From positions 1-14,040 of the forward strand of contig JAFGPU010000335.1 of assembly GCA_016936035.1 (NCBI GenBank): a DNA stretch of 14,040 bases, read 5' to 3'. Positions 6,588 to 12,232 of this stretch are shown piece after piece. The notes below the pieces were generated by a model, which saw only the letters and a list, made by a program, of their open reading frames with translations, ran no database searches and was not told where the DNA came from. The DNA is from Acidimicrobiales bacterium (GTDB lineage Bacteria; Actinomycetota; Acidimicrobiia; Acidimicrobiales; VFJN01). The number at the start of each line of letters is the position of its first letter. Within the stretch, counting starts at the first letter, position 1. A program made the position numbers and the translations under genes.

Positions 6588-8690
6588 TCAGTCGAGCTCG
6601 GACGTGACCGTCCGACCCGGCCCGTAGACCTCGAGGTCCCACAGGTAGGCCACGACCCGCGCGACCCCCTCGGCGAGGTGCCGCCGGTACGTGCTGAACG
6701 GCAGGCCGAGCACCTCGGCAGCTCGCTCCTGGGTGGGAGCACCGTCGACGTACGTGCGCCGCAGCGCCCGCCAGCGCTTGTCGTCGCGTGGGTGGGCCCG
6801 CAGCGCCTCGATCGCCTCGACGACCAGGTCGTACAGCACGTCGCCGTCCCTGCGCCCGGCGTCGGCACGGTCGGCGACCAGCCGGGTCCGGCAGAGCGGG
6901 TTGCGCTCGAGGAGGTCGCGGCGCGGCAGGTCACGCAGGGCCCGGCGCGCGGCGTCCGCGAACGCGGCCTCGGCCAGCACCAGGAGCTCATCGGCCGGCT
7001 GCGGCGGGAGCGGGATCTCCTGGGCCAGCGCCCGCTCGGTCACCACCTCGAGCCAGGTGTCGACGGGGGTCCGCCGGAAGTCGTGCGCGAACAGGCCGTA
7101 CCGGCGGCCACCGACCTCGAAGTCCGCGCCCACGGCCCGCGGGAGGTCGGCGATGGCGAAGTAGTCGTCGAGCGGATCGGGCTCGGCCAGGGTGAGGAAG
7201 TCCCACGACAGGTCGGGCATGTGCAGGTAGCGCTGCATGGTCAGCACCGGCGTGGCGTTGAGCGTCGGCGACGGGCCCTGGTAGCGCTCCCGGTCGACGA
7301 CGAACCGGGTCTGGGTGATGCGATCCCCCCTCCGGGGCGGTGCGGTGCGCTGGGCGAACTGCCAGGCGGCGACAGCACCGGGGTCGAACGCCAGCTCGTC
7401 CGGGCCGTTCCGCAGGGTGACCAGCCCGAGGACCCCGCGCACTGCGCCGTCCCGACCCCGCACCACGAAGAACGCTTCCGGCTGCCGTTCCCACCACTGC
7501 TCGGCGATGGCGGCAGATGCGTCACCCTCCGCCTCGCGCACGATGGCGATGATCTCGTCCCTGTCGGCCGCCGTCGCCGGCTCCGGGTGATGATCGCCCC
7601 ACGCCTTCCAGTCGACGGGCGACAGCACGCTGGGCAGGTTGCGGAACACGAACTTCTCGTCGAAGATCGCTCGCTGCTGCTCGATGCCGCTCAGGGTCCG
7701 GAGCCGTCGGTGCACGTGCGCCCGCACCCGCCGGAACACCTGCCGGTAGGCATCGGGGTCGCGCCAGCGCAGGTCGACGTCGAGCACGTCGCGGGCGAGG
7801 TCGTGGGGGACGAGGCCGCCGGGCCCGGTCTCGACGAAGGAGAGGTCCCGCAGCCACCCGAACAGCTCATGGGCATCGTCGACCTCGAGCGCGTCGCGCA
7901 GCAACGCCTCGGTCGTGGTCCGAGCCAGTGCGCACACCTCCAGCGCCCGGCGGTGCCGCGCCGTGGGAACGGTGCCCACGAACCGGCGCACCAGGGTGCC
8001 CACCAGATCGGGCGTCAGCGGATCGAGCGGCGGTTCGTCGCCGCGGACGACCAGGTCGGTGACCAGGGACAACGCCAGGGGATGTCCGTGCGTGGCCGCG
8101 ATCAGCCGATCGTGCCACGCGGGGTCGACGCCGTTGGCAGCGAGGTACTCGCTGCTCTCGTCCGGGCTGAGGTTGCGGAGGCCGACGATGCGCAGCAGGT
8201 CGCGCCAGGCCGCGTCGCCGCGCCACGCCACAGGCGGCCGGATACGCCCGGCGATGACGGTCAGCGTCGATGCCGGCAACCGTGGCAGCAGGCACGTCCG
8301 CAGCCAGTCGTCGAGGGGCACGAGGTGCTCGTAGCCGTCGACCAGGAGCACCACCGGCTCCGACGGGCTCGTGATCGGGCCCTCGCCGGGAGGGACGTCC
8401 AGGTCGCTGCCGACGGCGTCGAGGAACGCCTCGGGGGACGGCACGACGCCACGACCGTCGACGCGGACCTCGCGGGCGCCGGCAGACGCCGCCAGGTCCG
8501 CGAAGGCGTCGAGGAGCGCCGACTTGCCGATGCCACCCGGGCCGTGCACGAACACCACCGAGAAGGGCGGTGCGTCAGCGTCGAGCGCTGCTGCGAACAG
8601 CTCGCGGGCCGAGTCGCGGCCGACGAAGGCCCGGCGGCGACGCCGGGTGAGCTCACCGGCCAGGGTGGCTGGGCTCTCCTCACCGCCCAC
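6588..8690 (-). CDS. STAND-type ATPase with C-terminal helix-turn-helix, probable regulator
   Basis: About 700 residues. Seen (numbered from the GTG at 8690): AFVGR near the N-terminus (21-25), typical of STAND/AAA signalling ATPases; Walker A GPGGIGKS (50-57); Walker B VVLLVDGYE (113-121); an NTPase/winged-helix-like stretch to about 370; a middle region (about 378-550) with FVVRGRDGAVRGVLGLVTLR, which looks GNAT-like to me; and a C-terminal helix-turn-helix-like segment (652-685, RAAEVLGLPFSTYRRHL). Family members are ATP-driven switches that respond to a ligand. It is divergent from the sulfide-oxidoreductase cassette and upstream of the flavoenzyme, so it could control either. The start is uncertain: an in-frame ATG at 8753 adds 21 residues, but those codons end in T unusually often, and the GTG has a TACCGT box 7 bases upstream that fits a leaderless start. 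Confidence 0.8.
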   Translation of the reverse strand: MGGEESPATLAGELTRRRRRAFVGRDSARELFAAALDADAPPFSVVFVHGPGGIGKSALLDAFADLAASAGAREVRVDGRGVVPSPEAFLDAVGSDLDVPPGEGPITSPSEPVVLLVDGYEHLVPLDDWLRTCLLPRLPASTLTVIAGRIRPPVAWRGDAAWRDLLRIVGLRNLSPDESSEYLAANGVDPAWHDRLIAATHGHPLALSLVTDLVVRGDEPPLDPLTPDLVGTLVRRFVGTVPTARHRRALEVCALARTTTEALLRDALEVDDAHELFGWLRDLSFVETGPGGLVPHDLARDVLDVDLRWRDPDAYRQVFRRVRAHVHRRLRTLSGIEQQRAIFDEKFVFRNLPSVLSPVDWKAWGDHHPEPATAADRDEIIAIVREAEGDASAAIAEQWWERQPEAFFVVRGRDGAVRGVLGLVTLRNGPDELAFDPGAVAAWQFAQRTAPPRRGDRITQTRFVVDRERYQGPSPTLNATPVLTMQRYLHMPDLSWDFLTLAEPDPLDDYFAIADLPRAVGADFEVGGRRYGLFAHDFRRTPVDTWLEVVTERALAQEIPLPPQPADELLVLAEAAFADAARRALRDLPRRDLLERNPLCRTRLVADRADAGRRDGDVLYDLVVEAIEALRAHPRDDKRWRALRRTYVDGAPTQERAAEVLGLPFSTYRRHLAEGVARVVAYLWDLEVYGPGRTVTSELD

Positions 8691-8795
8691 CCCGCTGACG
8701 GTACCAAGACACGCAGGCCGGGAAGGGGCGACCGCGCTCGCGACGGTGACCATCGGCCCTACTGGGCCGCCCCGACCGGGCGTAGGTGTGGAGGC
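8691..8795. promoter_or_regulatory. Divergent promoter region with palindrome
   Basis: This 105-base gap separates the ATPase gene (minus) and the sulfide-oxidoreductase gene (plus). On the plus strand TAGGTG (8783-8788) is exactly 7 bases before the ATG at 8796. On the minus strand TACCGT (8703-8698) is exactly 7 bases before the GTG at 8690. Both fit leaderless transcripts. A perfect palindrome CGGCCC-TACT-GGGCCG (8754-8769) sits where the -35 region of the plus-strand promoter would be, a good place for a repressor or activator site. GACGGTACC (8697-8705) and GACGGTGACC (8742-8751) form an imperfect direct repeat. Confidence 0.45.
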
Positions 8796-10052
8796 ATGAC
8801 CACTCGCATCGTGATCCTCGGCGGGGGCACCGGCGGCACCTTGACGGCCAACCGGCTGCGCCGCCGGTACCGGCCCGACGAGGTCGAGATCACCGTCGTC
8901 GACCAGGACGACCAGCACGTCTACCAGCCCGGCCTGCTCTTCGTGCCGTTCGGGATGTCCGATCCCGAGGACATCGTGCGGCCACGGCGCCGCCAGCTCC
9001 ACGGCGGCATCACCTTCGTCGAGGCCGCCGTCGACCACGTCGACGTCGGGGCGAACGAGGTGCACCTCCAGGGCGCGGCGCCCACGCTCGGCTACGACGT
9101 GCTGGTGGTGGCCAGCGGCGCCCGGTTGGTGCCGGAGGAGACCGAGGGCCTGACCGGCCCCGGGTGGATGGAGAAGGTCTTCACATTCTACAGCCCCGAG
9201 GGCGCGGCGGCCCTGGCCACCGCACTGGACGACTTCGACGGCGGCCGCCTGGTGGTGAACGTCGTCGACATGCCCATCAAGTGCCCGGTCGCCCCCCTCG
9301 AGTTCTGCTTCCTCGCCGACTGGTACTTCACCGAGCGCGGCATCCGGGACCGTGTGCAGATCACCTACGCCACCCCGCTCGAGAGTGCCTTCACCAAGCC
9401 GATCGCCGCCGAGACGCTGGGCAGCATGCTCGAGGCCAAGGGCATCGAGCTGGTGCCGGAGTTCAACACCGGCGAGGTCGACGGGGCCGGCGGGCGCCTG
9501 ATCGGCTACGACGAGCGCGAGGTGCCCTTCGACCTGGCCGTGGTGATCCCGCTGCACGGCGGCGCCGAGTACGTGGGCCGCTCGCCGGGGCTCGGCGACG
9601 AGCTCGACTTCGTGCCCGCCGACGAGCACACCCTCCAGTCGAAGGTGGCGCCCAACATCTTCGTCATCGGCGACGCCGCCAACGTGCCGGCCTCCAAGGC
9701 CGGCTCCGTCACCCACTTCGAGGGCGAGACCCTGGTCGACAACATCGCCCACTTCCTCGCCGGCGAGCCGCTGGAGCCGACCTTCGACGGCCACGCCAAC
9801 TGCTTCATCGAGACGGGGTTTCACAAGGCCCTGCTCATCGACTTCGACTACGACACCGAGCCGCTGCCGGGGCGCTTTCCCGGGCCGGTCGGCCTGCCGC
9901 TGCTCAAGGACTCGCGGCTGAACCACCTCGGGAAGCTGCTGTTCCAGCCCGTCTACTGGCACAGCCTGCTGCCCGGCCGGGACCTGCCCGGCCTCAGCTC
10001 GACGATGCCGACCGCGGGCAAGCGCTACGCGGCGGCCACCAAGGAGGACTGA
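8796..10052 (+). CDS. Sulfide:quinone oxidoreductase-like FAD flavoprotein
   Basis: The 418-residue protein belongs to the SQR/flavocytochrome c sulfide dehydrogenase branch of the NDH-2-like disulfide oxidoreductases. The family oxidises sulfide to sulfane sulfur and passes electrons through FAD to quinone. Seen: GGGTGG (9-14) for FAD; the second dinucleotide-binding region near 153-160; Cys163 in DMPIKCPVAP (158-167); Cys171; the FAD-contacting GDAAN (292-296); and Cys336 in ANCFIETG. Cys163 and Cys336 lie where the redox-active pair of SQRs is expected. The amphipathic C-terminal stretch (about 370-405, with KLLFQPVYWHSLL) could mediate membrane contact. The ATG at 8796 is very close to GGAGG but fits a leaderless start. 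It is the first gene of a tight cassette with a DsrC/TusE-like and a DsrE2-like protein, which supports a sulfur role. Assignment to a specific SQR type is uncertain. Confidence 0.85.
   Translation: MTTRIVILGGGTGGTLTANRLRRRYRPDEVEITVVDQDDQHVYQPGLLFVPFGMSDPEDIVRPRRRQLHGGITFVEAAVDHVDVGANEVHLQGAAPTLGYDVLVVASGARLVPEETEGLTGPGWMEKVFTFYSPEGAAALATALDDFDGGRLVVNVVDMPIKCPVAPLEFCFLADWYFTERGIRDRVQITYATPLESAFTKPIAAETLGSMLEAKGIELVPEFNTGEVDGAGGRLIGYDEREVPFDLAVVIPLHGGAEYVGRSPGLGDELDFVPADEHTLQSKVAPNIFVIGDAANVPASKAGSVTHFEGETLVDNIAHFLAGEPLEPTFDGHANCFIETGFHKALLIDFDYDTEPLPGRFPGPVGLPLLKDSRLNHLGKLLFQPVYWHSLLPGRDLPGLSSTMPTAGKRYAAATKED
10041..10048 (+). promoter_or_regulatory. Ribosome binding site of the DsrC/TusE-like gene
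   Basis: AAGGAGGA lies inside the last codons of the sulfide-oxidoreductase gene, 5 bases before the ATG at 10054. The stop and the next start are separated by one base, which suggests coupled translation. Confidence 0.75.
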
Positions 10053-10053
10053 C

Positions 10054-10371
10054 ATGACCACCACGACCACCGTCGCCGGCACGACCGTCGACCTCGACGA
10101 CGAGGGCTTCTTCACCGACCCCACCCAGTGGAACGAGGACATGGCCCGCGAGATGGCGGCGGAGGAGGGCATCGAGCTCACCGACCGTCACTGGACCGTC
10201 GTCCGCTTCACCCGCAACGAGTACCTCCAGAAGGGCACCGGCGCCACCGTCCGCATGCTGGGCAAGGCGTCGGGCGTGCCCGTCAAGGAGCTGTACCAGC
10301 TGTTCCCCAAGGCCCCGGCCAAGACCGCCGCCCGCATCGCCGGGATCCCCAAGCCGCGCGGCTGCATCTGA
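10054..10371 (+). CDS. DsrC/TusE-like sulfur carrier protein
   Basis: The 105-residue protein belongs to the DsrC/TusE/DsvC family of small sulfur-relay proteins, which carry sulfur as a persulfide on a flexible C-terminal arm. Seen: the N-terminal DDEGFFTDPTQWNEDMA (16-32), the central ELTDRHWTVVRFTRNEY region (41-57), and the C-terminal arm GIPKPRGCI with penultimate Cys104 (family CysA). The second cysteine of true DsrC (CysB, about ten residues earlier) is absent; Ala/Arg residues are found there and no other cysteine is present. By family knowledge, this pattern matches TusE-like carriers rather than the DsrC that forms a trisulfide for sulfite reductase. The length is normal. It sits one base after the SQR-like gene and 11 bases before the DsrE2-like gene, its likely sulfur-exchange partners. 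Confidence 0.9.
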   Translation: MTTTTTVAGTTVDLDDEGFFTDPTQWNEDMAREMAAEEGIELTDRHWTVVRFTRNEYLQKGTGATVRMLGKASGVPVKELYQLFPKAPAKTAARIAGIPKPRGCI

Positions 10372-10376
10372 GAGGA
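10371..10376 (+). promoter_or_regulatory. Ribosome binding site of the DsrE2-like gene
   Basis: AGAGGA begins at the last base of the preceding stop codon and ends 6 bases before the ATG at 10383. It selects this start over the long upstream extension of the same open frame to 10128. Confidence 0.65.
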
Positions 10377-10382
10377 CACGTC

Positions 10383-10850
10383 ATGCCCGACACCATCGAG
10401 AAGGTCTCGATCATCGTCTCCAAGGGGTCCCTCGAAGGGATCTACCCGGCGCTGATCATGGCCAACGGCGCCCGCGCCGAAGGCATCGAGGCCAACCTGT
10501 TCTTCACGTTCTTCGGGCTCGACGCCATCCACAAGGAGCGTCACGAGCACATCAAGCTGGCCACCGTGGGCAACCCGGGCCTGCACATCCCCACCATGGC
10601 CGGCGGGCTGCCCGGGGTCTCCACCGTCATGACCCACTACATGAACCACAAGATGGAGAAGCTCGACATCCCCTCGATCCCCGAGTTCGTCGAGATGATC
10701 GCCGACACGGGATGCGGGATGTACGCCTGCCAGGCCTCCGTCGACCTGTTCGGCATGGAGAAGAACGACTTCATCGACCAGGTGCAGGACATCATCACCG
10801 TCGGCGAGTTCTACGAGATCGCCGCCGGCGGCTCGATCATCTTCACGTGA
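10383..10850 (+). CDS. DsrE2-like (COG2210-type) sulfurtransferase-family protein
   Basis: The 155-residue protein has the DsrE/F/H-like fold. Seen: VSIIVSKGSLEGIYPALIMANGA begins the fold (8-30), followed by GIEANLFFTFFGLDAI (34-49), a hallmark of the DsrE2/peroxiredoxin-like COG2210 group, and then MYACQASVDLFGM (113-125), where Cys116 matches the group's conserved cysteine. A further Cys111 lies five residues earlier (DTGCGMYAC), so a vicinal pair could form a disulfide or share a persulfide. No membrane helix is obvious, so the protein is probably cytoplasmic. Family members bind sulfane sulfur and exchange it with TusA- or DsrC-type carriers. It is the last gene of the three-gene cassette. 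The exact acceptor of the sulfur is unknown; no TusA, rhodanese or Hdr-like gene is present in the window. Confidence 0.88.
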   Translation: MPDTIEKVSIIVSKGSLEGIYPALIMANGARAEGIEANLFFTFFGLDAIHKERHEHIKLATVGNPGLHIPTMAGGLPGVSTVMTHYMNHKMEKLDIPSIPEFVEMIADTGCGMYACQASVDLFGMEKNDFIDQVQDIITVGEFYEIAAGGSIIFT

Positions 10851-10856
10851 CGTCCC

Positions 10857-10872
10857 GGGCCGCGGGCGGCCC
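10857..10872 (+). terminator. Weak hairpin after the sulfur cassette
   Basis: GGGCCG (10857-10862) pairs with CGGCCC (10867-10872) around a 4-base loop, 7 bases after the DsrE2-like stop. There is no T tract, so termination here is only a possibility. Confidence 0.25.
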
Positions 10873-10888
10873 TCGGGTCGACGCCCGG

Positions 10889-10922
10889 TTGGCCGCTCTG
10901 CGGCGCGGGTAGTGCCAGAGGC
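10889..10922 (+). promoter_or_regulatory. Possible promoter of the SDR operon
   Basis: TTGGCC (10889-10894) and TAGTGC (10910-10915) are 15 bases apart, and the -10-like box is exactly 7 bases before the GTG at 10923. The geometry is the same as upstream of the ATPase and the SQR-like gene and fits a leaderless message. There is no usable Shine-Dalgarno. Confidence 0.35.
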
Positions 10923-11744
10923 GTGGAGCGCAGCGTCCTCATCACGGGTGCGGGATCGGGCATCGGCCTGGCCAGCGCGCTCGAGGCCGGACGCCTCGGC
11001 TTCCGGCCCGTGGCGGCGGTGCACCGCGCCGACCAGGTCGACGACGTGACGAGGGCCGCGACCGACGCGGGCGTCGACGTCGCCACCGAGGTGCTCGACG
11101 TCACCGACGAGCGCACCGCGGCGGCGGTCATCGACCGGGTCGCCCCGTGGGCGCTGGTCAACAACGCCGGCTACATGAACGCCGGGCTGATCGAGGACGT
11201 GCCGATCGACGACGTGCGGCGCCAGTACGAGGTGATGGTGTTCGCGCCGATACGGCTCGCCCAGCTGGCCCTGCCGGGCATGCGCCGCCGGGGTGGCGGT
11301 CGCATCGTGAACATCTCCTCGGCCGTCCAGGGCCTCGCCCTCCCCTTCCAGGGCTGGTACGACGCTGCCAAGCACGCTCTGTCCGCGGCCAGCGACGCGC
11401 TGCGCACCGAGGTGACGCGCTACGGCGTGGACGTGGTCGTGGTGGAACCGGGAGCGATCGCCACCCCCCTGTGGGCCGGGGCCCGGGCCGAGGTGCGGCA
11501 GCGCCAGGCCGATGCGGTCGATCCCGCCCCCTACGAGGACGCGGTGACGATGATCGACGAGATGCGGGCGCAGGCCGGTGACGTCGACGAGGTGGGCCGT
11601 GTGGTGGGCGACGTGCTGCACGCCGGCCACCCCCGCTACCGCTACCGCGTCGGGGCCGGATCGGTCGGACTGAGCGTGGCCGCCCAGCTGGTGCCCACGA
11701 GCGTGCGCGACACCGTGACGCGGGCCCTGGGCGGGCTGCGATGA
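10923..11744 (+). CDS. Short-chain dehydrogenase/reductase (SDR)
   Basis: The 273-residue protein is a classical SDR, an NAD(P)-dependent oxidoreductase acting on an alcohol/ketone pair. Seen: the nucleotide-binding motif TGAGSGIG (8-15), NNAG (80-83), catalytic Ser133, and YDAAK with Tyr146 and Lys150. The 13-residue spacing between Ser and Tyr is canonical. The loop after strand 2 (AAVHRADQ) suggests a preference for NADP, which is inference. The GTG start leaves only four residues before the first strand, which is normal and leaves no room for a later start. The stop overlaps the next start (ATGA), so translation is coupled to the SRPBCC protein. The substrate is not evident; the downstream PYROXD2-like oxidoreductase hints at a hydrophobic or isoprenoid/lipid substrate. 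Confidence 0.92.
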   Translation: MERSVLITGAGSGIGLASALEAGRLGFRPVAAVHRADQVDDVTRAATDAGVDVATEVLDVTDERTAAAVIDRVAPWALVNNAGYMNAGLIEDVPIDDVRRQYEVMVFAPIRLAQLALPGMRRRGGGRIVNISSAVQGLALPFQGWYDAAKHALSAASDALRTEVTRYGVDVVVVEPGAIATPLWAGARAEVRQRQADAVDPAPYEDAVTMIDEMRAQAGDVDEVGRVVGDVLHAGHPRYRYRVGAGSVGLSVAAQLVPTSVRDTVTRALGGLR

Positions 11745-12232
11745 CCCGGGAGGGCGCAACGGTCGAACGGCACCTGGCCGCCGGGCCCGACGCCGTGGCG
11801 CTGGTGCTGGCCGACCCCCGCACGTACGACGGCGTCGTGGTGGGCAGCCGGCGGATCCGCTGGTTCGATGCCCGCTGGCCCGAACCGGGGGCGCGGTTCC
11901 ACCACACGATCGGGTTCGGACCCCTGACCATCCGCGACAGCACCGAGGTGATCGAGGACGACCTGCCCCGCCTCTTGCGCATGATCGTGCACGTCGGGCC
12001 GATGGGCGACGCCGAGGTCGTGTTCCGGGTCGCGCCCCGCAACGGCGGCGCCGACGTCGAGATGACCGAGACCCCGCTGTCGGGGCCGATGGTGGTCGCC
12101 TGGTCGCTGCCCGCCGACCTGGTCACGCGCTGGCGCAACGACCGGGTGCTCCGCCGCCTCGAGAAGTTGGCGCTCGGGCGCGAGCGCACCGCCGCCCTCG
12201 ACGGCGGCATCGCCGGCGCCGATGGCCGCTGA
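11741..12232 (+). CDS. SRPBCC-fold protein (START/Bet v1-like)
   Basis: The 163-residue protein looks like a helix-grip (SRPBCC) protein, a fold with a deep cavity used for hydrophobic ligand binding or for cyclase/aromatase chemistry. Seen: an N-terminal strand with ATVERHLAAGPDAVALVLADPRTYDGVV (6-33), the typical first strand plus helix pair; RWFDARWPEPGARFHHTIGFG (40-60); several beta strands; and a C-terminal amphipathic helix (about 125-148, DLVTRWRNDRVLRRLEKLAL). No catalytic motif is recognised. It is held between the SDR (4-base ATGA overlap) and the PYROXD2-like gene (11-base overlap), so the three are almost certainly co-translated and work on one pathway. The fold is inferred from overall pattern rather than strict signatures. 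Confidence 0.75.
   Translation: MTREGATVERHLAAGPDAVALVLADPRTYDGVVVGSRRIRWFDARWPEPGARFHHTIGFGPLTIRDSTEVIEDDLPRLLRMIVHVGPMGDAEVVFRVAPRNGGADVEMTETPLSGPMVVAWSLPADLVTRWRNDRVLRRLEKLALGRERTAALDGGIAGADGR

Noticed and set aside
6518..6991. N-terminal extension of the flavin monooxygenase
   Set aside because: It overlaps the end of the ATPase gene, looks Arg/Ser/Thr-rich and non-globular, and a strong Shine-Dalgarno supports the ATG at 6517.
8691..8753. Upstream ATG at 8753 as the ATPase start
   Set aside because: It is kept as an alternative only. The 21 added codons have many T-ending codons unlike the rest of the gene, and it would leave just 42 bases for two divergent promoters.
5907..8795. Long plus-strand open frame running into the sulfide-oxidoreductase gene
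   Set aside because: It is antisense to the flavoenzyme and ATPase genes, which carry recognisable motifs. Only its last part from 8796 is a real gene.
8754..10181. Long minus-strand open frame continuing upstream of the ATPase gene through the sulfide-oxidoreductase gene
   Set aside because: It is antisense to a clearly coding gene with full motifs, shows low-complexity Val/Gly/Asp/His-rich composition, and has no domain. It is a by-product of high GC content.
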